DNA from: Actinomycetota bacterium
GTDB taxonomy: Bacteria; Actinomycetota; Geothermincolia; Geothermincolales; RBG-13-55-18
Assembly: GCA_028697145.1 (NCBI GenBank)
Contig: JAQVFR010000028.1
Span: 1-44,800 of the forward strand
Length of the DNA stretch: 44,800 bases
Direction of reading: 5' to 3'
Shown here: one piece after another, positions 33,527 through 41,739 of the stretch
Layout: every line of letters begins with the position of its first letter
How positions within the stretch are numbered: the stretch's first letter is position 1
Position numbers and translations under genes: made by a program
Notes under the pieces: generated by a model
Told to the model about the DNA's origin: nothing
Database searches by the model: none
Seen by the model: the letters and a program-made list of their open reading frames with translations, nothing else

Positions 33527-34489
33527 TCACCAACCGTAATGGCGGCGCATGCGCTCGATGCCCGCGTCTACGTGCTCGACCAGGACACGCAGCAGGTCCT
33601 CGCTCACCGCCACCACGCAGGAGAGCTGCCCTTCACGCCCCGAGGCCAGCAGTGGGTAGCCATCCAGGGGGTTGCCGAAGGCGTCGCTCACCGCCAGGCC
33701 CGCCTCGGCGGCGATGAGTCCCGCGGCGGCCAGGTCGTAGGAGGAGTTGTTGAGGACGTGCCCGTGGCCAGCGCGCAAAAACATCTCCTCCACCTGCGGC
33801 GCCTCGCGGATCATGCGGTCCCCCACGTCCACGTAGGCGTCCAGCTGCCCGGTGAGCAGGCGGGATATGCAGAAGGTGGCGCTGCCCAGATCGAAGATGC
33901 CCCCGTCAACGCTGGAGAGGTCGACGAGCTCCTCCAGCACCAGGATGGTGGGCAGGGCCGGCCTGCCCCGGAAGCCCAGGGTCCAGAAGAGGGTGGAGAT
34001 GTCCTCGTGGGGGCGGATGTCGATATCCCTTTCCTCTCCGCCCACGGCCATGCGGGCCCCCTTGCCGCGCTCCGCCTCGAACCAGGCCTCGTTCTTGATC
34101 TCCCTCAGGAGCCCGTAAACCACGTCGCCGTGGGTGGGGCTGGGATTGTGCGTGGGGTGGTAACGCGAGACCGCGATGGACACGCAGCAGGCCTCCAGCC
34201 CCGCCGCGGCCGGACGGGTGCCGTCTATGGGGTCCACCACCAGCACCCATTCCGCGCCCTCCGCGCCGACCAGGCCGCGGTCTTCGGAGAAGTAGGCCAC
34301 GCCGGGGACCTCCGCCAGCCTGCTCTCCACCCTCTCCTCCGCCACTTCGTCGATGGCGAAGGTGGAGTCGCCGCTGGCGCCCCGGCCCTGCATCTCCCGC
34401 GCCGCTTTCTTCCCCAGGTGGGGGCGGACAAGCTCGCGCACCTCGCCACAGAGTCCGCGGCACAGATCGATGACTTCCTCTAGCCTCAT
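33527..34489 (-). CDS. Inositol monophosphatase family protein
   Basis: Magnesium-dependent phosphatase of the IMPase/FBPase fold, 320 residues from ATG 34489. The metal site is VVDPIDGTRPAAAG; an upstream YFSEDRG block carries the other acidic ligands, and the C-terminal ASGREGQLSCVVAVSEDL is present, although the usual WD of the family is not obvious in its normal form. Its start overlaps the stop of the pimA-like gene (ATGA). Beside a phosphatidylinositol lipid cluster, release of free inositol from inositol phosphate is a reasonable guess, but the substrate is not proven. Confidence 0.82.
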   Translation of the reverse strand: MRLEEVIDLCRGLCGEVRELVRPHLGKKAAREMQGRGASGDSTFAIDEVAEERVESRLAEVPGVAYFSEDRGLVGAEGAEWVLVVDPIDGTRPAAAGLEACCVSIAVSRYHPTHNPSPTHGDVVYGLLREIKNEAWFEAERGKGARMAVGGEERDIDIRPHEDISTLFWTLGFRGRPALPTILVLEELVDLSSVDGGIFDLGSATFCISRLLTGQLDAYVDVGDRMIREAPQVEEMFLRAGHGHVLNNSSYDLAAAGLIAAEAGLAVSDAFGNPLDGYPLLASGREGQLSCVVAVSEDLLRVLVEHVDAGIERMRRHYGW

Positions 34490-35577
34490 CTCCGTTTCCT
34501 CCCGTATATCTCCATCGCGTCTGCATATGCGGCTTCCACGTCGTCCACCAGGTTTCCCCACGAAAACCTCTGCGCCCGCGCCGGGGCGGCGGCGGCCATC
34601 CCCTCCCGCTCCGCGCCGCCCTCCACCAGGCGCAGCAACGCGCGGGCGAGAGCCTCATGGTCTCCGGGTGGGAAGAGCAGCCCCTGCACGCCGTCCTCGA
34701 CCACCGCGCGGTAGCCGGGGATGTCGGAGGCCACCACCGGCACCCCGCAGGCCATGGCCTCGATAAGCACGATGCCGAAGCTCTCCATGCCCAGTGCTGG
34801 CGATACCATCACCTGCGCGGAGCGGTAGGCGGCGGGGATGAGTTCGTCGGGAAGCCTTCCCAGCCAGACGACTCCTTCTCTTTTCTCCGCGGGCTCCTCC
34901 ACCCCTGCCACCAGCAGGCGCACCTCCGGGCGCTTCTCCCTCACCAGGGGGAGCGCCCGCAGAAGCACGTCCAGGCCCTTGCGCGGCTCCGCCCTGCCCA
35001 CGAATACGAGGTGAAAGTCGTTTTCATCGAGGCCCTCCAGCGCAGGGCCATCTGCAGTGAACGTTCCGGTATCCACGCCGTTGGGCAGGACGCGGTATTC
35101 GCCCGGGAAGTAACGCGACACCAGGTCGCGGGCGGCGGGACTTACCACCGCCCGCACGTCTATCTTCCCCGCCAGAGGCCTGAGAAGGGGCCGCGCCAGG
35201 CTGTAGCCCAGTGCCCCGCCCTCCCTCGCCGCGTGAAATGTGGCCAGGGCCGCGCAGCGCGAGAAAAGCAGGGCCAGCATGGAGGCGCTGGGGATGAGGG
35301 GCTCGTGCAGGTGGAGAACGTCGAAGGGCGCGTCCCGCAGCAGCCCCCGGATACGTAACGCTGTTCCTGGCCCGAAGGATATGTTGGCCCTGGACTGGTT
35401 CGCGGACACCGCGATAGAACCCCCCACGGAGAAGAACCCGTTGCCGCTCTTCCCGCCCGGAGCGATCACCGTCACCTCGTGTCCGCGCCCCCGCAAATGG
35501 TCGGACAACTGCTCCACGTGGCGGTTCACTCCGCCGGGGAAATCCCAGGAATACGGCGACACCATGCCTATGTTCAT
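34486..35577 (-). CDS. pimA: GT4 glycosyltransferase, PimA-like (phosphatidylinositol mannosyltransferase)
   Basis: A 363-residue GT-B glycosyltransferase. The N-terminus MNIGMVSPYSWDFPGG is the PimA opening, and the C-terminal domain has ESFGIVLIEAMACGVPVVASD, the EX7E donor site. Family GT4 enzymes use GDP- or UDP-sugars. The order pgsA-acyltransferase-this gene is the same as pgsA1-patA-pimA in Mycobacterium, so transfer of mannose from GDP-mannose to phosphatidylinositol at the inner membrane face is the likely role. The symbol rests on opening motif plus context; another sugar or acceptor is possible. Confidence 0.75.
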   Translation of the reverse strand: MNIGMVSPYSWDFPGGVNRHVEQLSDHLRGRGHEVTVIAPGGKSGNGFFSVGGSIAVSANQSRANISFGPGTALRIRGLLRDAPFDVLHLHEPLIPSASMLALLFSRCAALATFHAAREGGALGYSLARPLLRPLAGKIDVRAVVSPAARDLVSRYFPGEYRVLPNGVDTGTFTADGPALEGLDENDFHLVFVGRAEPRKGLDVLLRALPLVREKRPEVRLLVAGVEEPAEKREGVVWLGRLPDELIPAAYRSAQVMVSPALGMESFGIVLIEAMACGVPVVASDIPGYRAVVEDGVQGLLFPPGDHEALARALLRLVEGGAEREGMAAAAPARAQRFSWGNLVDDVEAAYADAMEIYGRKRR

Positions 35578-35598
35578 GCGGATAATTCTACACCACGT

Positions 35599-36504
35599 CT
35601 AGCCGTGGTTCTTGAAGATGGGCTGGAACATGTGCCACTGCGTGGGGTCCTCGCGGATGAAGTCCTCGAATACCCTGGCCATCTTCTGGGTGTTGACCTG
35701 CACGTCGCGGCGGGTGTCGCCGGTGACCTCGATGTCCAGCGGCGGCCCGACGTAACCGTGGTAGCGGCCGTATTTCTTGATGGTCAGGCAGGGGATGACC
35801 GCGGTGCCCAGCTTCACCCCCAGCAGGGCGGGGCCGATGGGCATGAGCACCTTCTCGCCGAAGAACTCCACCTCCACCCCGCTGCCGGCGATGAGGCGGT
35901 CGGAGAGCAGGCAGACCATGCCGTTCGCCAGCAGCACCTCGATGACCTTCTCCACCGTGTTCTCCGCCAGGGGGATGATGCGGATGCCCATGCGCCGGCG
36001 CAGCTCGGTATGGAACTCGTACATGGGCAGGGGCTTGAGCACCTCCGCCACCGCCCAGAAAGAGGGGTAGCGGTGCCCCACCCACCCCCCGATCATGTCC
36101 CAGCTGCCGTAATGGGGAAGGGCCAGCACCACCCCGCGCCCCTTCTCCAGGGACCTGTCGAACCACTCCGTGCCGTGGGGCACCACCAGTGACTCGATGA
36201 TCTCCTCGCCCGTGAGGTGGTAACAGCGCAGGAAGTCCACCCAGTAGCGCGCGTAGTTGTGGAAGGAGCGGCGGGCCAGGTCGTGCCACACGCGCGGGGT
36301 GTCCTGCGGATGCACGCGGCGCATGTTCTCGTAGACCACTTCGCGCTTACGCTTCGAGAGCCGGTACGCGACCTCGGCGACGGCCACGCCTATGCCATGG
36401 CTCACGCGCACGGGAAGCGCCCCCACCAGGCCGCAGGAGCCGCGGAAGAACCAGTACTTGAGGTATCCGGGGATGTCGTCGCGGAAAGGCTCTCTCTCGG
36501 GCAT
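35599..36504 (-). CDS. patA: Lysophospholipid acyltransferase-like protein (HtrB/PatA type)
   Basis: A 301-residue acyltransferase of the LpxL/HtrB superfamily. The catalytic HX4D motif is LALPHYGSWDMIGG (His131, Asp136), preceded by the typical RRSFHNYARYWVDFLR and followed by VCLLSDRLIAGSGVEVEFFGE. In actinobacteria this family member sits between pgsA and pimA and acylates the mannose of phosphatidylinositol mannosides. Its neighbours here are the same, 12 bases from pgsA and 21 bases from the glycosyltransferase. The function is inferred from context; lipid A acylation is unlikely in an actinobacterium. Confidence 0.78.
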   Translation of the reverse strand: MPEREPFRDDIPGYLKYWFFRGSCGLVGALPVRVSHGIGVAVAEVAYRLSKRKREVVYENMRRVHPQDTPRVWHDLARRSFHNYARYWVDFLRCYHLTGEEIIESLVVPHGTEWFDRSLEKGRGVVLALPHYGSWDMIGGWVGHRYPSFWAVAEVLKPLPMYEFHTELRRRMGIRIIPLAENTVEKVIEVLLANGMVCLLSDRLIAGSGVEVEFFGEKVLMPIGPALLGVKLGTAVIPCLTIKKYGRYHGYVGPPLDIEVTGDTRRDVQVNTQKMARVFEDFIREDPTQWHMFQPIFKNHG

Positions 36505-36516
36505 AAGCGGCCTCGT

Positions 36517-37158
36517 TCAGGCCTCGTCCGCAGCCGCGGATGCGTCCTTTTCCGCGGCCCCCTTGTAGATGACGATCATGCGGTGAGCCAGGGTCTCCAC
36601 GCCCAACACGAGCAGGAGGTAGAGAGCGCCCCGGAAAACCCAGATGTTCTCGGTCAACCCGAAGATGAACAGCGGCAGCGCGAAGAGCAGCAGGCGCAGC
36701 GGCCGCGCCAGCAGGCCCACGTTGCAGGCTACGCCCAGGCCCTCGGCCCGCGCCTTGACGTAGCTGATGAGCGAGGAGAGCATCATGTACCCCGCCACCA
36801 TGAAGGCCACGTCGTACGTCTCCTGCGACGCGAACCAGTACAGGGTGCCCAGTGAGAAGAAGAAGTCGGCCATGCGGTCGGCGGTGGAATCCAGGAAGGC
36901 GCCGTAAGTGCTCACGCGCCCGGTCAGCTTGGCCACCTGTCCGTCCCAGATATCGAGGAGGCCGGCCAGGAAGAGGATCCATGGCCCGAGCACGAACCTG
37001 CCCAGCGCGAAGAGGTAGGCGGCGGCGGCGGCGGCGAAGATGGAGAGGGTGGTGATGAAGTTGGGGGACATGGTGCGCGCCAGCACCCATCCCAGGGGGT
37101 GGAACACCGCACTCGAAAACCTCCTCAACCCCTCGTTGACGCTCCAGGCTCTCTCCAC
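36517..37158 (-). CDS. pgsA: CDP-alcohol phosphatidyltransferase (phosphatidylinositol phosphate synthase-like)
   Basis: Membrane enzyme that joins a CDP-diacylglycerol to an alcohol, probably inositol phosphate here. From the GTG at 37158 (AAAGGA upstream) it has 213 residues. The signature is D69xxD72G73xxA76K77...G86xxxD90xxxD94; the position that is normally Arg is Lys77. Six hydrophobic segments follow the family pattern. An ATG at 37233 would add 25 Arg-rich residues and is disfavoured. Position before the acyltransferase and the PimA-like gene supports a phosphatidylinositol role rather than phosphatidylglycerol. Confidence 0.82.
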   Translation of the reverse strand: MERAWSVNEGLRRFSSAVFHPLGWVLARTMSPNFITTLSIFAAAAAAYLFALGRFVLGPWILFLAGLLDIWDGQVAKLTGRVSTYGAFLDSTADRMADFFFSLGTLYWFASQETYDVAFMVAGYMMLSSLISYVKARAEGLGVACNVGLLARPLRLLLFALPLFIFGLTENIWVFRGALYLLLVLGVETLAHRMIVIYKGAAEKDASAAADEA

Positions 37159-37249
37159 CGTGTCGTCCTTTCTCGCTCGATGCCCGACCTCGGCACGGCC
37201 CCGGCGGCGCGTGCGCGGGCGGTCGCCGGCCAACCGCCTGAGGCCCCGC

Positions 37250-37591
37250 CTACAACAGTGGGCCGTAGAAGACGCTGATTATGGTGCAACCCTCCTCGCC
37301 CGTGGTGAAGGGGCCGTGCTGAGCTCCCGCCGGGAAGAAGGCGAAATGGCCGGCGCGGAAGACCTCGTCCTCGCCGTCTTCGCCGGGCTGTGTGAGCTGC
37401 CCCTCCAGCACGTATGCCGCCTCGTCGGAGGATATATGGGTGTGTCCCGGCATCTCGCAGAAGGGCTCGAAGCGCAGGAGCAGGATCTGGCCCCCGCCCC
37501 GCGGGTCCATGTACAACACCTTCATCTGGGCGCGAGGGAAATCCGCCGGCACCCACTCCAGGCTGTCCTCGTGCACCACGAACCTGTCCAT
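37250..37591 (-). CDS. Small cupin-domain protein
   Basis: A 113-residue single-domain cupin. The metal-binding residues are H50, H52, E57 (PGHTHISSDEAAYVLEG) and H92 (FPAGAQHGPF), in the two standard cupin motifs. It resembles ChrR-like cupins that sense oxidants or act as small dioxygenases, but no anti-sigma domain is attached and no sigma factor is adjacent. Its substrate is unknown. It lies between proS and pgsA with gaps of 152 and 91 bases. In Mycobacterium a HIT-family gene occupies the corresponding place. Confidence 0.78.
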   Translation of the reverse strand: MDRFVVHEDSLEWVPADFPRAQMKVLYMDPRGGGQILLLRFEPFCEMPGHTHISSDEAAYVLEGQLTQPGEDGEDEVFRAGHFAFFPAGAQHGPFTTGEEGCTIISVFYGPLL

Positions 37592-37743
37592 ATCACTCCA
37601 CTTCCTTCAACGTCCCGCCGGCGAAAAGGTTTCTCCTCCCCGGCGCCTGCAATATCCCAACGGCAGAAGTACTATATCATCCCCCCGCCAGGCGGTCCCC
37701 CCTCGGGGCGTCGCGGGAGCGGGCCGCCCCGCCACGGCGCCGC

Positions 37744-39444
37744 TTACCTTCCCAGCCTCTCCGCGAGGAGATCGAGCAGGGCTTCCGCGCTCATCCTGGT
37801 CTTCTCGCCCGTCTCCCTCACCTGCAATTCGACGGAGCCGTCCTCGTCATAACCCTTGCCGATGACCGCGCGGTAGGGGATGCCGATGAGGTCGGCGTCG
37901 GCGAACTTCACCCCGGCGCTCTCCTCGCGGTCGTCCAGCAGCGCCTCCAGACCCCGCTCTAGGCAGCTCTCGTAGAGCTTTTCGGCAGCCGCGCGCCGGT
38001 TCTCCCGTTCATAGTTAAGGGGCAAAACGTGCAGGTGGGCGGGGGCTATCGCCAGCGGCCAGATCATGCCGCGCTCGTCGTGGTGCTGTTCGATTACCGC
38101 GGCCATGACGCGGGTGATGCCTATACCGTAGGTCCCCATGACCATGGGGCGCGATTCCCCGTTCTCGTCGTCGTAGAGGCAGCGCATGGGCTCCGAGTAC
38201 TTCAGCCCCAACTGGAATACCTGCCCCACCTCGATGCCCGCCTCCACCCGCATGGCGCCGCCGCATCGGGGGCACGCGTCGCCGTCCCTGGCCAAGGTGA
38301 CGTCCTCGAAGAACGATACGGTGAAATCCCTGCCCTCGTCGACACCCGTCAGGTGGTAGTCCCTCTCGTTTGCCCCGCAAGCCATGCCGCCGGCTCCCCG
38401 CAGCGCCTCGTCGGCGATGATGCGCGAGGCCCGCAGGCCCACCGGGCCCACGAAACCCTGCAGGTACTCGGGGAACCTCTCCCAGTCCTCCTCGCCGAAA
38501 AGCCGGAACTCCCCCGTGCCCAGCACGCGCTCTAGCTTTATCTCCCCTGCCTCGCGGTCCCCCGGCACGAGCACCGCCACCGGCTCGTCCTCCACCAGGA
38601 ACATCAGGCACTTGATGAAACGCTCGGGCTCCATCCCCAGGAAGGAGCTGACCTCGGCGATGGTGCGCTGTTCGGGGGTATGCACCTTCTCCGGCGCCCT
38701 GCCCTCCCCCCACGGCGGCTCGGCGCGGCGGTAGGCGGCCAGGGTGACGTTGGCGGCGTAGTCACAGTCCTCGCACCAGGCGATGTCGTCCTCCCCCACC
38801 TCGGCCGGGGCCATGAACTCGTGGGAGACGTCGCCCCCGATGATGCCGGTGTCCGCCTCCACCGCCCGCCAGGAGCACCCGCAGCGGGTGAATACGCGGC
38901 CGTAAGCGTCGTACATGGCCTGGTAGGAGCGGCGCATGCCCTCCTCGTCGCGGTCGAAGCTGTAGCCGTCCTTCATGAGGAACTCGCGCCCGCGCAGCAG
39001 GCCGAAACGGGGCCTGACCTCGTCGCGGAACTTGTCACCGATCTGGTAGAGGTTGATCGGCAGGTCGCGCCAGGAGGAGGCGTTCGTGCGCACCAGGTCG
39101 GTGATGACCTCCTCGGCGGTCGGCCCCAGGCCGAAATCCCTCTCGGCGCGGTCCTTGAGGCGCATCATCTCCGGTCCGTACTTCTCCCAGCGCCCGCTCT
39201 CCTCCCACAGTTCGCGCGGCTGCATGATGGGGAGGACGACCTCCTGCGCCCCGGCCGCGTTCATCTCCTCGCGCACGATACCCTCTATTTTGCGCACCAC
39301 CCGCGCCCCCAGCGGCAGCAGCTCGTATATCCCCGAGGCCACCTTGCGCAGAAAGCCCGCCCGCACCAGCAGGCGGTGGCTGGCTATCTCAGCGTCGGCG
39401 GGGCTCTCCTTCAGCGTGGGGACGAAAAGCTTTGACTGTCTCAT
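37744..39444 (-). CDS. proS: Proline-tRNA ligase (bacterial type with editing domain)
   Basis: Charges tRNA-Pro. The 566-residue protein has class II motifs (GARVVRKIEGIVREEM; FRDEVRPRFGLLRGREFLMKDGYSFD in two parts: FRDEVRPRFGLLRG and REFLMKDGYSFD; GTYGIGITRVMAAVIEQHHDE) and, between motifs 2 and 3, the YbaK-like insertion domain (about 230-390) that clears Ala-tRNA-Pro. The C-terminal anticodon domain (LPLNYERENRRAAAEKLYE) is complete. This is the bacterial ProS, not the eukaryote/archaeal form. It follows ispG by 57 bases. Confidence 0.97.
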   Translation of the reverse strand: MRQSKLFVPTLKESPADAEIASHRLLVRAGFLRKVASGIYELLPLGARVVRKIEGIVREEMNAAGAQEVVLPIMQPRELWEESGRWEKYGPEMMRLKDRAERDFGLGPTAEEVITDLVRTNASSWRDLPINLYQIGDKFRDEVRPRFGLLRGREFLMKDGYSFDRDEEGMRRSYQAMYDAYGRVFTRCGCSWRAVEADTGIIGGDVSHEFMAPAEVGEDDIAWCEDCDYAANVTLAAYRRAEPPWGEGRAPEKVHTPEQRTIAEVSSFLGMEPERFIKCLMFLVEDEPVAVLVPGDREAGEIKLERVLGTGEFRLFGEEDWERFPEYLQGFVGPVGLRASRIIADEALRGAGGMACGANERDYHLTGVDEGRDFTVSFFEDVTLARDGDACPRCGGAMRVEAGIEVGQVFQLGLKYSEPMRCLYDDENGESRPMVMGTYGIGITRVMAAVIEQHHDERGMIWPLAIAPAHLHVLPLNYERENRRAAAEKLYESCLERGLEALLDDREESAGVKFADADLIGIPYRAVIGKGYDEDGSVELQVRETGEKTRMSAEALLDLLAERLGR

Positions 39445-39501
39445 CCTTCTCCCTTTGTCCGCTTTTTCTACACCGCAGCTCTCGCCGGAACGGGCCGCCT
39501 G

Positions 39502-40632
39502 CTAGCCCTGCCCTCCCGTCCTCCCTTCCCGCAGCCCGCCTTCCTCGAGGCGCTCCGATGCCATCTTCTCCACTTCCTCCATGAGCACCTTCATGATCTC
39601 CTCTTTCGCGTACCACCCGGCGGGCTTTCCCGCGCGGAAGAGCAGGGCGCGCTCCTTTCCGCCGGCCACCCCCAGGTCGGCCTCTCGCGCCTCGCCGGGG
39701 CCGTTCACCGCGCAGCCCATGACCGCGATGCGCAGCGGTGCCTTGACGTGGGCCAGCCGCCGCTCCAGCTCCGTGGCTATGGCCGCCACGTCGATGCGCG
39801 AGCGGGCGCAGGTGGGGCAGGCCACGATGTCCGGCCCGCGGCGCGACAGCTCCAGAGCCTTGAGTATGGCCAGCCCCGCCCGCACCTCCTCCACCGGGTC
39901 GCCGGCCAGGGAGACACGGATGGTGTCGCCGATGCCCTCGGCGAGCAGGGCACCGATGCCCACCGCCGAACGGATGGTGCCCGTCCACTGGGGCCCCGCC
40001 TCGCTCACCCCCACGTGCAGGGGGTAATCAACGGCCTCGGAGAGGAGGCGGTAGGCCGCGATGGTCAGGGGCACCGAGGAGGCCTTCACGGAGACCTTTA
40101 TATCATGGAAGTCGCTCTCCTCCAGTACCCTTATCTCCTCCAGGGCGCTCTCGACCATGGCTTCAGCCGTGGGGTGCCCGTGCTTCTCCAGGATGTCGCG
40201 GCGCAGCGATCCCGCGTTGACCCCCACGCGGATGGGCACGCCTTTTCTCCTCGCCGCCGCCGCGACCTCACGCACCCTTTCCTCCCCCCCGATGTTCCCC
40301 GGGTTGATGCGCAGCCCCTGCACGCCCGCCTCTAAGGCCACCAGGGCCAGGGAGTGGTCGAAGTGGATGTCGGCCACCACCGGGAGGGGAGAGCCGGCCA
40401 CGATCTCGGAGAGGGCGCGCAGGGTGCGCCTGAGCATGTGGTCCTTCTTGAGGTTGGGCACGGCCACCCGTGCGATCTGGCACCCCGCCTCGGCCAGGCA
40501 GCGTATCTGCTCCAGGGTCGCGGCGGCGTCCTCGGTGGCGGTGTTGGTCATGGACTGCACGCTAACCGGCGCGCCTCCCCCGATGGGGACGTCCCCGATG
40601 GTCACGCGGCGGGTGAGTTTACGTACCGTCAT
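39502..40632 (-). CDS. ispG: (E)-4-hydroxy-3-methylbut-2-enyl-diphosphate synthase (IspG/GcpE)
   Basis: Penultimate MEP-pathway enzyme: converts MEcPP to HMBPP with a [4Fe-4S] cluster. From ATG 40632 the protein is 376 residues and starts MTVRKLTRRVTIGDVPIGG. The cluster ligands are C272, C275 (ACPTC), C307 and E314 (MGCAVNGPGE). The TIM-barrel block VADIHFDHSLAL is present. The ATG overlaps the rseP stop (ATGA). A longer upstream reading frame inside rseP is a shadow and is rejected. Confidence 0.97.
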   Translation of the reverse strand: MTVRKLTRRVTIGDVPIGGGAPVSVQSMTNTATEDAAATLEQIRCLAEAGCQIARVAVPNLKKDHMLRRTLRALSEIVAGSPLPVVADIHFDHSLALVALEAGVQGLRINPGNIGGEERVREVAAAARRKGVPIRVGVNAGSLRRDILEKHGHPTAEAMVESALEEIRVLEESDFHDIKVSVKASSVPLTIAAYRLLSEAVDYPLHVGVSEAGPQWTGTIRSAVGIGALLAEGIGDTIRVSLAGDPVEEVRAGLAILKALELSRRGPDIVACPTCARSRIDVAAIATELERRLAHVKAPLRIAVMGCAVNGPGEAREADLGVAGGKERALLFRAGKPAGWYAKEEIMKVLMEEVEKMASERLEEGGLREGRTGGQG

Positions 40633-41738
40633 GGCAGGTTGATGGGGTTGGTGATATCCAGCCGCAGCGTAAGCACGAAAAGGATGAGGAAGAAGGCCAG
40701 CACCGCCACGGCCACCGGGTAGAGCTTGCGCATGTCGACCTCCCTGCCGGTGATCTTCTCCCACAACAGCACCACCACGTGGCCGCCGTCCAGCGGCGGC
40801 AGCGGAGCAAGGTTGATATAAGCCAGGAAAAGGCAGATAAAGGCGAAAAAGTTCAGGAAATAGAACAGGCCCTCGCCGGCTATCTGGCTCGCGGTGCGGG
40901 TGATACCTACTACCGTCTGGGGCCGCTCCGCGGTCGGCTCGGATATCCCTATGAGCTGCTTGAAGGTGGACAGGTTGAAGACGCGGTAGACGCCGTAGAA
41001 CACGCCCCAGCTGGCCTGGCCGAACCACTTTCCAGTCTGCACGATGGAGCCGGTGAAGGAGTAATCCTCCATGTATACCTCGGGCGAGACGCCGAGGTAG
41101 CCGCTGCCGCTTTCCAGGGTGGCGAGCCGCGCCGTGAGTTCGATCTCCTGCTCCTCCCGCTCGACGAGGATAGTCACTTCCTCGCCGGGGTGTTCCTTGA
41201 TGAAGTCGCTGATCTCATCCCACGAGGTGATCTCGTGTCCGTCCAGGGCGAGGACGGTATCCCCCTCCTCGAGGCCAGCGATGTAGGCGGGCGTCTCCTC
41301 CCGCTGGTCTTCGTCCATGTACTGGCCAACCGAGGCCAGGGTATTGGTGCCCCTGCTCGTGTCGGGATACCCGATAAACCAGATGGTGAAGAACATGATG
41401 ATGACCGCGAGCAGGATATGGGTCAGGGAACCGGAGAAGATGATCCAGAACCTCCTCCAGTAGGACACGCCCTTGTAGGAATGGGGGAAGTCCTCGGGGC
41501 TGATCTCCTCCTCGGGGTTCATGCCCAGGACCTTGACGTACCCCCCGACGAGTATCCACTTGATGCCGAACTCCGTGTCCCCGCGCTTCGTGCTCCATAT
41601 GCGGGGGCCGAAGCCGACGAAGAACTCCGGGCACTTCACGCCTGCCAGCCGCGCCGCGGTGAAGTGGCCGAGCTCGTGCACGACCACCAGGAATACTATC
41701 ACCAGCAATACGATGAATACCGTGAGCACTACGCCCAT
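40629..41738 (-). CDS. rseP: Site-2 protease family zinc metalloprotease (RseP/Rip1 type)
   Basis: Intramembrane M50 protease that cuts membrane-bound anti-sigma factors and related substrates. The 369-residue protein has HELGH at 21-25 in the first membrane helix, the conserved VKCPEFFVGFGPRIWS, one PDZ domain (about 135-210), and the second metal-binding block LAPLPPLDGGHVVVLLWE. Four membrane helices are expected. It sits between dxr and ispG, as in mycobacteria (Rip1 context), one base after the dxr stop. No partner anti-sigma factor is in this window. Confidence 0.95.
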   Translation of the reverse strand: MGVVLTVFIVLLVIVFLVVVHELGHFTAARLAGVKCPEFFVGFGPRIWSTKRGDTEFGIKWILVGGYVKVLGMNPEEEISPEDFPHSYKGVSYWRRFWIIFSGSLTHILLAVIIMFFTIWFIGYPDTSRGTNTLASVGQYMDEDQREETPAYIAGLEEGDTVLALDGHEITSWDEISDFIKEHPGEEVTILVEREEQEIELTARLATLESGSGYLGVSPEVYMEDYSFTGSIVQTGKWFGQASWGVFYGVYRVFNLSTFKQLIGISEPTAERPQTVVGITRTASQIAGEGLFYFLNFFAFICLFLAYINLAPLPPLDGGHVVVLLWEKITGREVDMRKLYPVAVAVLAFFLILFVLTLRLDITNPINLP

Positions 41739-41739
41739 G

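Noticed and set aside
40633-41028. N-terminal extension of ispG giving a 508-residue protein
   Set aside because: The extra 132 residues lie inside rseP in another frame; the ATG at 40,632 gives the standard IspG opening and a coupled ATGA overlap.
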